Shown here piece after piece: positions 1-12,087 of a stretch of DNA of 64,000 nucleotides. The first letter of the stretch is position 1. Each line of letters opens with the position of its first letter. Source of the stretch: Suillus spraguei (Eukaryota > Basidiomycota > Agaricomycetes > Boletales > Suillaceae); NCBI GenBank assembly GCA_016800925.1, contig JABCPU010000278.1, forward strand, positions 25,954-89,953, given 5' to 3'. The notes below the pieces were generated by a model, which was not told where the DNA came from, ran no database searches, and worked only from the letters and a program-made list of their open reading frames with translations. A program made the position numbers and the translations under genes.

Positions 1-900
1 GCTGGATACAGCCACGCAACTTTTGCTTAGCCTATATCATTAATTCACTGCAATGCACGCCATAAGTTGAATCAAGGTCGGGTCAGCCATTCAACAAGCA
101 CCTCTTTCACGGCGATGATGACACTCCTTGGAATCTGTCGTTCAAAAGGTGCGCTCTCATGGTTCCTTAGAATTGTTCATTTACATGCCTCCTGCAGGTT
201 TTACTCTTGCTCACGGTATCTGTTGCCTGTTGTCGAGCCCTGGTGCCGCTCGTAGCAGAGTCAAATCCCTTGATATCTTCCATCCTGCATGTTCCACACC
301 CACCTTTTCCAGCCCTGCACTCCAAGCCGATTCTCTCATCTTTACAGGAAACTCCGTTAGCACTGGCATAAATCGCATCTCCACAGCGCACTTTTTTTCC
401 CGTCACCTTCTCATCACTAATTTTTCTTCGCGGTTCTCAATAGTGACTTGGGAAATTTTGTCTATTGTCGGCCTTACCAAGCAAAGTGATGTCTCAGGAA
501 CAGGAACGAACGAGAAGACGAGTCGGATGAGCACCATTGTACTGTTTCCAGAATCCAGTGTATTTTCGTCTGCCTTCTTTGTTCTACTGTACTATGAACC
601 TGATAGTCTGTTCGTGCCGGTCGTGTCGAGTCTATCGACGTTCTTTTTGCTCCAAGTAGGCGGTATGCTTGATTCAGTTCTCACTAGTGCTGCCATGGTC
701 CGGTCCAGTTCAGAGAGTCCTGGGCAAGAACTGAGAACCAAACCATGGTCCGGTTCGGTTTTTCTCTGGTTCGAACATGAACTGAACTGTAAAATTTCCA
801 AGCGATGTCTCAACCATGATCCCAGAGTGAGTGCACATATGAGATTTAGCTGTTCACCTGGGAAGATAACATCACATACCGTGTGAGGGTGAAATGTGAC
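1..900. other. No supportable gene
   Basis: I see no conserved protein, RNA gene or LTR boundary in this stretch. A long open frame on the plus strand (128-886) reads as low-complexity Ser/Phe/Leu sequence without a recognisable domain. Two near-copies of a CCATGGTCCGGT motif occur near 694 and 743, suggesting repeat-derived DNA. Confidence 0.5.
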
Positions 901-907
901 TTGGTTG

Positions 908-1540
908 GGTTGGGCCGTTGCAGAGAGACTCATTCTGGTGTTGTCAAGGTCAAAAGAAACAGTGAACATTTCAATAGACAACATAAGTTACACACTATAT
1001 GAGAATGAGCCATCGCCAAAGCACCACCAGCATTGAAATCATGCACTTCCTTATTGGACAGCAAGAGACTGTGACAAGCAGCCAACATTGGGCAAGCAAA
1101 CCAAAATACAAGAACACAGGAAATGAAATTGCTAGTAAGACAATACCTGGACTTTGACATCACATTATGATGGTCTCCAGGACATGAAGGAATTCATGGA
1201 AATGAGACAGCTGACAAGGAGGCAAAATTGGCAGCCATGAGTAGAATGAACAATAATGAATGAGAGAGCCTACCCTGATATCTCAGACATGGCACACTCC
1301 AACTCAGCATCTCCGCTCTCAAGGGTTGGGCCATAGCAGAGAAACTCATTCCAGTGGTGTCAAGGTCAAAAAAACAGTAGACATTTCAACAGATGACATT
1401 ACACACTGTATAAGAATGGGCTGTCACCAAAGCACCACCAGCATTGAAATCACACACTTCCTTTTTGTTGGGCAGCAAGATTGTGACAAGTTGTCAGCAT
1501 CAGGCAAGCGAGCCAAAACACGAGAACATGAGAACCACCA
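908..1540 (+). repeat. Diverged direct duplication (~210 bp, two copies)
   Basis: About 908-1120 and 1325-1540 are clearly related. Both contain CACCACCAGCATTGAAATC and the same order of flanking words. The LINE RNase H fragment lies between them. Shorter echoes (GAGAGCAGRACACAGCCAGA and GAGCCAAAAGAC) recur at about 1545, 1615 and 1680, so the block looks locally tandem. Confidence 0.7.
1125..1250 (+). pseudogene. LINE (non-LTR retrotransposon) RNase H fragment
   Basis: The plus strand encodes W-S-P-G-H-E-G-I-H-G-N-E-T-A-D-K-E-A-K followed by L-A-A-M-S. This is the C-terminal signature of the RNase H domain of fungal LINE-type elements, usually W-x-P-G-H-x-G-I-x-G-N-E-x-A-D. The codon just before the Trp is TGA (1168-1170), where the family usually has Arg; a CGA to TGA change at a CpG would explain it. 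Only about 40 codons are recognisable. No reverse transcriptase or apurinic endonuclease domain is visible, so this is a dead tail. Confidence 0.7.
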
Positions 1541-2014
1541 CCAACTGAGAGCAGGACACAGCCAGAACATCATTTAGCATTGAGCCAAAAGACTAGAAAA
1601 TGGCACTCTCTGAGAGCAGAACACAGCCAGAGAATCATTAGCATCAAGTGAGCAAACCAAAAGAAGATAACACATACTCTGAGAGTGGAACACAACAAGA
1701 GTGCCATCAGGGTTTGGTATTAAGCGAGCCAAAAGACAAGAACAGCTTACTACAGGACCTGATTTCACACTCCAAAGGTGAAATCAAATGCCTCAAATGT
1801 GAAGGCAACTCTAGGTTGATGGCAAAGCTGCTCTCGTCTGACATGTGTTCAATGAGTGGAAGATGGACTTGGCAAAATATTTAGATAATCTCATCTTCAA
1901 ATAAGAAGAGCATATTCAGATGGTCAAGAACACCATATCCATGGGCTGATTTGTGTTGGGACAGTATGTATTTCACTGGCAAATGAAGATCTGGAAAGGT
2001 TCATTTGAAAAGGG

Positions 2015-3315
2015 TGTCATATACCGTACATTCAGGTTTAGATCAAATCCAATCCATGGACATCCAGACACCCAACCTACACATATCTGATCCACCCATC
2101 CACTCCAATCCATATCCATCCGTGTCCATATCTGATCCGTGTCCATATCCGATCCGTGTCCATATCCGATCCGAGTTCATATCCGAACTATTCCCGTGCA
2201 CCTGCGCATTACCCCTTTAGAATATACCTGTGTCTCCGGCTTCTGGGTATCTCTGTGCTTCTGGTTCTCGGTGATCTCTGCCTCCATCTTGATAAGTATT
2301 TCGTACGAGCTTCATCTCCGAGTTCATAGCCTTATGTCCCGCTGTACTTACTAATGTGTTTCCGTATGCTTCAGACATAGCCTCGGACTATCCGTACTTA
2401 CCCTCCGGCATACTCCTACAGTATATAAACTTGTAGTACAACTCCTGCAGACCTTAGTCTGATTCATTGTTCCTACTTCTGTATATTCCTTTGATTACTC
2501 TGTATCCTGTTATCATGTCTATATAACTCCGTCTCCGTTCTTGCACTTGGGCTCCGGCCTTGTAAGCTTCCAACTCAGGCCTATGGGATCACTCCCTAGG
2601 CCGGAGCTTTGATCCTATGTCCTATAATCTTTTTGGACTTCGTCCATCTCCGTCTATCATCTGTTTCACCTCCGACTCTACCTTTGGTAGTCTTATACTG
2701 TCTGTTTCTATTCCGGACCTTGTCCGGAGTAGTCTATACTATCTCTACACCATATCCGGACCTACTCCTCTCTAGTAGCCAACACTTCCTCTAAGATCCA
2801 CAGAGCTATGCTCTTCCGATCATCCGATCATCCACTCCTCCGCTCCTCCGCTCCTCCGCTCCTCCGCTCCTCCGCTCCTCCGAGCTCCGGACCTTCGGAT
2901 CCATCCTATCCTATCCTCTGACATCTATGGATCATCTTTCCCTCTGGAGCTCTGCTCCTATCCTGCCCTGGACTTTGTCCAGCGGTCTATCCTTCATCCG
3001 TTCTACTTGGAGCTTGTTCCAGTAGTGTTACCATTACTCCCTACCTTCCGGAAATAGTTCCGGCGCATTCCCGCGCTCATCCAGAAGTCCATCGGAGCTC
3101 TGTCGAGCTATCCTGCCTTAGAGTTCATCCGGACCCTCCATCTGGACTTCACCAGAACTCTCCCTTGGACTTCATCCAAAATTAAGGGCACATACTCGGG
3201 TAAGGGGCACAGCGTACGAGCTGAGGCCAAGCCCCTTTGACTTTACAACCCTCCAGTACAACCCCATGTAAGACCAAGACTTCTTACTAATCTCCAGTTT
3301 TGCATGGTCGTAACA
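2015..3315 (+). mobile_element. Solo LTR, family A (A1)
   Basis: A 1301-bp LTR begins TGTCATATACC and ends GGTCGTAACA. It is flanked by perfect 5-bp target duplications AAGGG (2010-2014 and 3316-3320). There is no internal coding sequence, so it is a solo LTR left by LTR-LTR recombination. It has a TATA box (TATATAA, about 2422-2428) and an 8-bp pyrimidine repeat. A second copy lies in reverse orientation at 43581-45467. Confidence 0.9.
2833..2884 (+). repeat. 8-bp tandem repeat (TCCGCTCC), short array in A1
   Basis: About six units of an 8-bp pyrimidine-rich repeat lie inside LTR A1. The same position in the other A LTR (A2) has expanded to roughly 70 units. Confidence 0.9.
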
Positions 3316-3344
3316 AAGGGTCTGAAAAGGCCCTATTTGCATGT

Positions 3345-4076
3345 TGTTAAGATTGTACTCAATAAAGGGTTAATCTGGAAGGGCTTGGCCTCAGCTCATG
3401 CACTGTGCCCCTTTGCCGAGTATGGTGCACTTAATTTCTATAGGGTCACACACATCCAGAGGAAGTCCGGATATAGGGACGTGAAGTGCGGTGGACTTCT
3501 GGACATAAGAGTGGGGAAGACTAAAGGCTACCACAGACAAAGTCTGGAGTAGAAACAGACAGTATAAAGACTACCTGAAGGTAGAGCTGGAGGTATGACT
3601 GAGGATGGAGGTCCAAGGCCTGGAGATGGATAAGAGACTAAGTTCAAGTCTGGAAGAGGTTCAGAGGTGGACTAAGTCCAGAGGAATGAGTAGGAACTAA
3701 GTTGATATTCGAACTGAAGTACTACAGAGATTTACAGGTGGTTTATATACTATAAATAGTTACAGAAAGATCAGTCAGCGCAGTACGAGGCTATGTACAA
3801 ACCATATGCAAAGTCTAACAGAACATAAGTAAATAAAACTCGGAGATGAAGTGAAGTAACAGCTCAGTAAGCAGATGGAATACAGAGATAGCCAGAGAGC
3901 TGGACTTGTGAATGTACAAACAGAGTTATTACGAATGGAGATAGATTGAGAGATAGAGAGGAGCATAGGTCCAGACATCTGGTCATTGAAGGGAGGAAGC
4001 ACAGGATATGCAGGTCCAGACATCTGGACTTCTGAGACGTCGGATCAGAGATCATGTCCTGATATGATATGTGACA
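3345..4076 (-). mobile_element. Solo LTR, family H
   Basis: A 732-bp LTR lies in reverse orientation; on the plus strand it runs TGTTAAGATTG to TATGTGACA. Perfect 5-bp duplications CATGT (3340-3344 and 4077-4081) flank it. It shares with families A and B the near-terminal block around GGCCTCAGCTCATGCACTGTGCCCC, so it is a related lineage. There is no internal region. Confidence 0.88.
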
Positions 4077-4665
4077 CATGTATTAGTTCTTGAATTTGGC
4101 CACAGGTCTCTGGATTATCATTATTATTATTTGGAAAAGCGAGTTTATTATGTAACAACTGACACTGTCTAGCCTTACATAAACACTTATAGCAGTGCCA
4201 AAGTACCATCCAAGGAAAAATGCTCTTACACACACACTATTCATAGCACAGTGTGGGGCTCCATTTACTGCCTGGTTACCTCATTCTGTGAGGTCCTGTG
4301 CAGTCTAATACCCACTAAAACCTCATGATTCATTATCCAGGCTTTGCTTTCTTGCAGGGTTGTTATGATTACATTTGACCATGTGGTTTGAGTTTGGGTA
4401 TGTGTCTTTGGTTATCGCTCTAACACTTTATGATGAGAATATTTGAACAGCAAATATATTGGGACAGAGCCACAAAGTGAAAGGTACGAGTGCTAAGATG
4501 TTTGGGTGACAGCGCGCAGCGCTGACTGGCCTCAATCAAAGATCTGCCCAAGAGAGGAGGTGAGCTGTGAATCCCCAAAAATGGTAGGAGTCCATGACAA
4601 TGCATCACAGTGAAGCTGCAGACACCTGACATAGTAGGAGGAGGGACTCACAATATGAGGATGGG

Positions 4666-6041
4666 CTAACTGCTTCTGGGCATTGATAGATGAATAAATT
4701 TTTCATGAAGATTTGGAACGGCTTGCATGTGTGGTGCAAGGATCTGTGTGTGTTTCTGCAGGTAAAATTGAAAAGCATTGCTAGCCCACTGGCCTTTCGT
4801 TTTGACAACTTCGAAAGGAATGTTCTGGAGTAGGTATTCAAGTGTGGAACCTATGTGGATGCTGTGTCCTTACAATGGGTTCAGGCCTGCTGCTCGCGCT
4901 GCTTGGGCCAAGCGGCCCACAAACTTCTGCTTTGTTAGCGGGTGGTAGCCTTTCTTGAATCGGTAGGTGAATAGAGCTCATTCAGGGGGAGGCTCATTGA
5001 CTTGCAGGTGCTGGAGGAGGGCTTGCTCTGGGTCAGAGGGACTATTCTGCTGGGCAAAAGACACATCTTCTCCCTCTCTGGAGGTTGTTACAGTTGTACG
5101 TGCCCCTATTCATTTTCTCTTTATCTTCTTACTTGTATATCATGTCACATGACTCTGACTCATATGCTCAATGCATCTGTACAATACATGCCTTCCTTAT
5201 TAGGATACGCAGTTACATTCTCACGGTTACCTGGTCTGTGCATACATATATATCTATATAAGCACAGTGTACTTGTAGTAGATTCTTTACTTTAATCTTA
5301 CTGGGTTTTACCTGGATTCCTCTTCGCTAAGGACCCCCAATCCTTAGTCGTCTTGAATCATCTCTAAGTCTAAGCACTCCTTATCCTTAGTCTCTATTCT
5401 TGTAGAACCTCTTAGACTTGTCTTTGAGGCCGAACCCTTGATCGTACTCGGAACGCATTCCTTGTACTTTCACCTTGTCCTCTTCTGGACATTGTAGAAC
5501 TTCCCAGTAGACCGTCTGTGTCTTTTCACTGTCACTGGTGACGCCACCCCAGTTCGTAACAGAGGTCTTGGTGCGAGGTATATGAAAGACTCTCATTGTG
5601 AGATTGTTATGATCTCATTTGATCTGCATATCTGACAGCTTAATGTGTATGTCAGGGTCAAAGGACGTTAAGGTGGGGACTGTAACTTCTCCCACGCAGG
5701 TGGTGCAGTAGAAGGCTGTTGTTAAGCAATTATACACTGCCACATCTAAAGGTGTGTTGAGGTTTAGTTTGTTGCGGAGTGAGCATATGAAGTTGATGGT
5801 GTAGGGACAATGCTTCTTGCGCTTTGATGCATGTGGGGCGAGGTTCTCTGATGCCTTGAGGAGGGCTTCAATCTGTTGGTTATTGAGGGACCAATCTAAA
5901 CCATGCAGGATGTGCCATGCTCGGACTCCGAATATGTAGTTCACAATCCTCTTGCCAGAGTATGAACCTGCTATGAGGGTGATAAATGCGGAAATGAGGG
6001 TTGATGATGCTGGTGTGTGTTCTTCTTCTGCGATTGAGTGC
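4666..6041 (-). pseudogene. Broken tyrosine recombinase of a fungal mobile element
   Basis: With the F solo LTR at 5086-5561 removed, the minus strand reads as a phage-integrase-like protein common in agaricomycete genomes (DNA breaking-rejoining fold). Seen in order: a SAM-like N-terminal part with S-G-K-R-I-V-N-Y-I-F-G-V-R-A-W-H, then a P-L-D-V-A-V-Y-N-C-L-T-T block, F-H-I-P-R-T-K, and a C-terminal G-H-S-I-H-I-G ... V-V-K-T-K-G-Q-W-A-S block ending in a Tyr-containing F-Y-L-Q-K-H. The family normally has G-H-S-I-R at the catalytic Arg. Here the codon is CAC (4855-4857), so it is His. In-frame stops occur at three places. The upstream part was cut off by insertion of element C at 6042. Confidence 0.8.
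5086..5561 (+). mobile_element. Solo LTR, family F, inside the recombinase
   Basis: A 476-bp LTR runs TGTTACAGTTGTACG to CAGTTCGTAACA. Perfect 5-bp duplications GAGGT (5081-5085 and 5562-5566) flank it. It splits the tyrosine recombinase between its P-R-T-K motif and the following Glu/Asp-rich segment. Removing it plus one GAGGT restores the reading frame. Confidence 0.93.
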
Positions 6042-6653
6042 TGTAAGAACTGGTAAGGCTCCAGCTGTAAGTTTTGTAGGGTGTGGGACCTGCTAAGATA
6101 AGAATGTGCTTAATAGTTAGATGAGTTGTTAGCGATTGTTATGCAATATGGAGAGCTATAATTCTGTAATGAAAGACAATAGACTTCAATGATAATGATA
6201 AGAATGAGTGTGATATGAGAACGAGACTGGACTTGTGAGACTGATCTGATTGCCTGTATAAACGAGTGTACATGAGCTATTTTATAGTATGAAACACTAA
6301 GGGTCCTTGGGTATGGAAAGGCCAAACAATTAGGTGAGGACAGTTGCAGAAAGATGTGGTGTTGAGCCTGACAGGGTAGAGTAGAGAGAAAGGAGAGAAA
6401 GTACGAAAATTGAGTGAGTGACAATATGAAGGGGTATGATATTTGACAGAGTTAACGAGAGTTTTGCTTGTTTTTGACAGATTCCAGATGACTAAGTGAC
6501 AAGAGGGCGATGGAGATGCACTAAGGGCCAATATACAATGAATGGATGACAACAAATGACAACGGAATCGAGATGAGGCAGTGGTCGTTGATGGTGGTGA
6601 AGGTAAGTGTTAATTTGGCTATTTCTGGATGCAGACACTTGGTAATCACTACA
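6042..6653 (-). repeat. 3' LTR of Gypsy C
   Basis: A 612-bp LTR reads TGTAAGAACTGG to AATCACTACA on the plus strand. Its first ~140 bp match 16185-16192 plus 17889-18027, the broken 5' LTR. The left boundary abuts the recombinase coding sequence. Confidence 0.85.
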
Positions 6654-6662
6654 CCTCCCTCC
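6654..6662 (-). other. Polypurine tract of Gypsy C
   Basis: On the minus strand GGAGGGAGG directly precedes the LTR terminus TGTAGTGATT, the expected position of the plus-strand primer. Confidence 0.75.
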
Positions 6663-7039
6663 AACTACAGATATCGACTGTCCTCGGTTGACCCCTCAAA
6701 CAAATCCAACTTCTGATGACCCTAACCTTCCTTCAATTGTGTCTGTATCTGCATCAATTAGCTGCATGACTTCGAGCATGGTCAGGGAGTGTGAATGATA
6801 GGGAATGAGATGAAATTTGAGTTTCGACACAGCACCATCAACTTTGGCAAGACAATAAGTGCTATTTGTGTTGCACGAGACTATGACCATAGGACCGAAG
6901 TAATGTGGTTTGCACTTCACGTTCAATGAGGGCTCAATCTTTTGATTTAGAACAAGTATGAGCTCGCCTGGTCTGAAACTTTGGTCCTTGATTGAATTTG
7001 AGAAACGACACTCGAAATCTTTTATGGAAGCATAACGAC

Positions 7040-7808
7040 TGTCATATACCATACTTCTAATCTCAGATCCAACCATATCCGATCAGATCCGATCGATTCC
7101 ATATCTGTCCGGTCCACAGATCCTGTCTGGACCACCCATCCGAATGTACTCACTTCTCGCACCTTAACTCCCTTGTGTATATCTGCATCTATCTCCTTTC
7201 GTCATTTCTCCTGCTTCCGGTACTCCGGCTGTTTATATTTCCGTCCTGTGTTACTGATCCGTTTCCTGTGTTCATTTCCGATTCATGCTTACTGATCCGC
7301 TGTGCATTAACTAATAGACTTCCGTTACACTTCATACATAGCCCTCGGTCCCGGACTTGCTGATTATCCGTCTTAGACACTTACAGTATATAAACCACTT
7401 GTAGATCTCCGTAGAACCTTAGTTCGAATATCATCTTAGATTCTACTCATTCTGTTCCCTCCGGACTTAAGCCACTTTCCACTTTAAGTCACCTTCCGAG
7501 ACTTAGGATTGATTCCTATAGTCTATATCTCCGACTCTATCTTCGGATAGTCTACTTCCGTTAGTTTCTAGTTAGGAACTCGTTCCGAAACTAGCCTTAA
7601 TCTCTGTCCTCTCCTTACGTTCCGAAATACCTTCAGACGTATCATATCCGATACCTTCGGACACCCGGATTCGTCACGCAACTCCTTCCGGGTCTTCGGA
7701 TGAATAACTCCTCCCTGAAATAAGGGGCATTACTCGAGAAAGGGGCACAGTGCATGAACTGAGGCCAAAGCCCTTCAGATCTCTCTACCCTTGAGTACGG
7801 TCTTAACA
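7040..7808 (+). mobile_element. Solo LTR, family B (B1)
   Basis: A 769-bp LTR runs TGTCATATACCATAC to TACGGTCTTAACA. Perfect 5-bp duplications ACGAC (7035-7039 and 7809-7813) flank it. It sits in the integrase C-terminal region of Gypsy C. Its sequence matches the LTRs of the full element at 18028-25938. Confidence 0.93.
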
Positions 7809-10170
7809 ACGACTCGTAAGGATGCGCTCATGAATGTGCGTGAGGTCTTCATCTTGTTTGGAGAGTTGTTGTGCATGGGCTGCAAGAAAATCATGGGTAG
7901 GGATGAATTTGGTGATATCTGCTATAAGGAATGTTGCTTCTGTTATGTCAAGCAGAAGCAAGGGCTTGACACTGTGCACCATATAAAACGGTGTGCGTCC
8001 CGTGGATTTTTGAGTGGTGACACAGTCTGCCTAAAAGATATGTGGTGCAAATACTGGCCATTGAGTGATGTCTCCTTGACAAGCTTTAATGAGTGAGTCA
8101 CAGATCATTCAATGTGAATGTTCGACAATTCCATTAGCTTTTGAGTTGTAGGCTGAAATACAAATGTGATGGATATGGTATTTCGATGCAAGCCAGTCAA
8201 GCACAGCCACAAATGGAGTCCTGTTGTCTGTTACTATCTCTTTGAGTCCTCCCCAACGGCACAATAAATCTTCGAAAATAAAATTTCCCAGCATGCAACC
8301 AGTCTCTCTCTGTAGCATTCACCATTCAAGCCATGCTGAAAATGAACAACGAGCTTGAACAATGTAGGAGTATCCATGCGAGGTTGGCATATGCATTGAG
8401 TTGGTATAGGCTTTGTGAAACAAGGGCGTGGGAATAGCGACAGTTGGCAGGAGAATGACTTTCTCAATGGATTGAAGCTGACATTGATGACATGTCTTAA
8501 GGTACCATGAGAGGTCGTAAGTGATAGTAGGCCACCAGAAGCAGTCAATGATAGTTCGTTGAGTTGAATAGAATCCCTTGTGTCTGAGATTGTCATGAGT
8601 CTGCTGAAGAATTTGAGAGCGGTTGTTTTGAAACATGACAAGTTGATGACGACCTGCAGGATCATGACGCCAAAGTCATGTATTATGAACAAAAAATTGT
8701 GCTGCTCATTTAAGAAAATGAGAGCAAGTTGAGAGCTGCATACCCGAAGGCAGTGCAAACATCTCGAGATAATGCTGAATGGCCTGAAGGTCATTGTCAC
8801 ACCATTTGGAACCTTCGACATGTGGAAATTTGAGGTCAGTACAGGGGTCAGCTTCCATAGAAATAAAAACCTGAGCCTTTGTCATCATTCCAAGACCTCC
8901 ATTGCGAGAATCCATTGCGAGAATCCATTGCTGTCCATATCCCATAGCTGAGTACTTCATCTATCCACTCCTCAACCTTATCCAAATTTTCTTCATCAAA
9001 ATCTTCATCTTCTGGGGCTCAAGGATGGCGTGAGAGACCATCAGGGCCAGAATGCTTGGATGCCGAGACGTGTTTGAGGGTGAAGTCAAATAATAGAATT
9101 CCCGCGATCCGACAGTTTACAGCTGCATTAGGTTGGATATTAGGGTTATTGAGCATACCCTTAATATATTTTGCGTTGACTTCAATAATAACATTCTTGA
9201 TGCCAATAGTCCAAACTTTAGTAGCTTTGAGTGCACGAAATCAACCATGGAGTTCGATTTTTGCCTGTGAGTAATGAGATTCTCGGTCATTCCAGGTAAT
9301 AGAGCCAAAATGAGAAGGTTGACAACAATTTTTGTTATTGAGCTGAAGCAGGATCCAACCACAGGCAATATGAGATGAGTTGACAGCAAGAATAACGGGT
9401 TTGGGGCTATGGTAGTTAATTGGTCAAATCGCAGGAGAATTGATGACAGCTTGCTTAAGGGTATCCATGGCAGTTTGTGCATTTTCATCCCAATTGAAAT
9501 GTACAGCATTGCATGTGAGATTAGTAAGCAGTCGCGCAATAAGGGCATAATTTTTGATCCAATTTCATATGGTGCCTGCTGTACCTAAAAATCCACAAAC
9601 CTCAGAGTGAGTTATACATGAAGGCCAATTTTTGACTTTGATGACTTTTGACTCATCTGGAATGCATCCTTCATAAGTGCAGCACTGACCAATGACAATG
9701 ACCTTGGGAACACGAATGAAAAGCTTCTTTGCCAAGACTGTGGCTACTGTGTGCCTGAGATGATGTAAAACCCTATTCACATCCAGACAATGTTCCCACA
9801 TGAAACAATGGATGTTGGGATTCTCAGGAATAGTTTCAAATGAGCCATCTGGGAGTTCATAGCATGTATGAGGACCAAGAACATTTACATCATCCTGGAA
9901 ATTTGGTGTGATGCCAATTTCATGCTGAAGGATGAATGCAATGTCATTTTGGAAGACCGCAGGAGAATCTGTCCATCCCATTGGTAATGCTGTAAGACGA
10001 AATGTGCCGAGTGGAGTTTGGAAGGTGGTGAGGTCGTGAGATTCTTCAGCTAAGGCACAATGATCAAATCCAACAAATAAGTCCATCATGGTATAAATAG
10101 AACGTCCAGCTGATTATTCTGCAAAGTGCTCAACATAAGGGAGGGTGGCAGCATCTTTAACAGTGACCAC

Positions 10171-11123
10171 TGTAATGAACATATTGGCACTGGGCTTAAG
10201 ACCCCACCTTTTGACACTCGTCTCATGTCTACAGGAGTTACCACTTGTCCAAGGCCGTCTTACCCCTTTAGCAGTACCGGCAGCATCCCACGCTTACTGC
10301 ACACCGTACCAACTGCTGCACCTCATTCCACGTACCGATGTCCTTCCATGTCCTTGCCGTGTCCACATAGCTCCATTTGGTGCATTGTTTGTTTTATGTT
10401 CATTATCACTGATTCCACGGCAAGCATTATTACATGTTGCCTTGTGCCACAACGCCTCGCGCTATGTTTACTTACAGCGGTTACTACACTCCAGCGCTGC
10501 CGATCTCGCCTAGAGTATTCTGAGTACATATGATTTAGGATATAAGCACTGCATACCCCACATGATAGAAGTACCTGATTTTACACCATCGCACGTACTA
10601 TAGGTCAGGATTATTGTCTAGCTCTGGATCTACCCAGTAGTGGACTTAGTCTTTAAAGTTTCCTTATTGCTCGTTAATACATCACACTCGTTCTCTGTTA
10701 CCGCTGGACTTTTGACTGTTACTTTGACTGAACTTCTCATGCACCACTACTTTACCACTGAAAGTACTGCGGACTTCCTTACTGTTTCTTTGCACCGCTC
10801 GCAACCTTACCGCTACCGCTGATATCGCCGCTCGACATCGCTCGCTCGACACAACTGTTACTGACCTTATCTCAACCATGGCAGCACCGCTACACACGAC
10901 GCTAGTTCCAGTGGTATCATCACTAACTGCGGCAACTTACCGCTGACCTCGACGCTTCTTTTGCACATAAGTTAGACTCGAACTTGACCATACTAATAGG
11001 CATCCCCCTTTAGGGTCAAATGCTCTTGTTCTCACAAGTGAAGCAGACTAGACGGAGCGCAAGACTCACATACCAGTTTAGGCAGTGGTTTATCTACAGC
11101 CCAAGCTAGGTTGTATCTTTACA
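10171..11123 (+). mobile_element. LTR, family D (D1)
   Basis: A 953-bp LTR begins TGTAATGAACATATTGG and ends GTTGTATCTTTACA. Its left flank is CCAC (10167-10170) and its right flank CCGC (11124-11127), a 4-bp duplication with one mismatch. It sits directly against E', so two LTRs used the same target in the RT gene of element C. Confidence 0.85.
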
Positions 11124-11127
11124 CCGC

Positions 11128-12087
11128 TGAAACGAAGAAACTAGCGCTGGCCTAAGTATAAGCGCAGCGTTAATCCTACTAAAGGCGTGAGTGAGATGTT
11201 CGACCCAAGAGGACTGCAGATAGAAGCAATTCCTTCTAAGTTAGTGCAAAGGAAACAATGAAGTACTAAATTGGCTGCGAGGATTCTGATTTCCAAGATT
11301 AGTGGCGGTAGTGGTATGTCGGCAGTACTAGCGCGGTGTCAGCGGTACACGCGTGGTAACGATAGCTGCAACGGTTAGCTAGCGAGGGCAGGAACAAAGT
11401 TGCTTGGGCAAGACGAAATGTTATAACTACCGGTGGTGTGGTAGCGGTAGCGGCAACTTCCGTACGAGCGGGAACACAGACGAGAGAGAAAGCGACCCAG
11501 CGAGATCACTGGCCGCGGTCCGGTTACGAGTAGTGAAGTCGAAAGTTGCGCGGTACTTCGAGCGGTAAAGTTACCGGCGGTTAAATCAATGAGCGTGGTT
11601 TGAACAGAGAAATGTTCAAATGCAAATAGATTGCAACTAGCGAGTGTTTCTAATACTAAGTCCTAGTGAAGGGATGTAACGGGAAGTAAGTGACGGTATG
11701 TATGTTCAGTCCTTTTTAACATATGCAAGCGCGTACGAGATAACTATGCGAGTCTGGTAGCGAGAAAGAAAATAAACGGGGTACTTAATTATGAGGCGCG
11801 CAGCGTGCAGCGGCCCCTTGAGACATAAGGTAAATCCTGCCGTAGGTTTAGTAGCAGCGGAAGCGAGGAAACTACGCACCAATGGATTCTAGATGGAATA
11901 GAACAGGACATGAGGGCATCAGTGCGAGGATCCAGTAAGGGTTCACGGAAGAAGAACGGTTCCGCATTAGTGGAGCGAAAAGGCTATTTCATCGCTATAA
12001 GGGAATCCTTCGGTTGCCGCCGCAGACGTTAACGAGACGCTTGCCGAAAACGGGGTTTTGACGGTCAGCGTGACTTTTCTCGCTACA
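11128..12087 (-). mobile_element. LTR, diverged family E (E')
   Basis: A 960-bp segment begins TGAAACGAAG and ends TCTCGCTACA, flanked by CCGC on both sides (11124-11127 and 12088-12091). Its right half matches E1 (for example ACGAGACGCTTG and CACCAATGGAT). Its left end is a diverged version of the TGTAAAGATACAA terminus. It interrupts RT right after the Q-P-L-N-A motif. Confidence 0.75.

Noticed and set aside
128..886. Long open frame on the plus strand
   Set aside because: Ser/Phe/Leu-rich, no domain, no start context, and it lies in repeat-like sequence; it looks like a chance frame.
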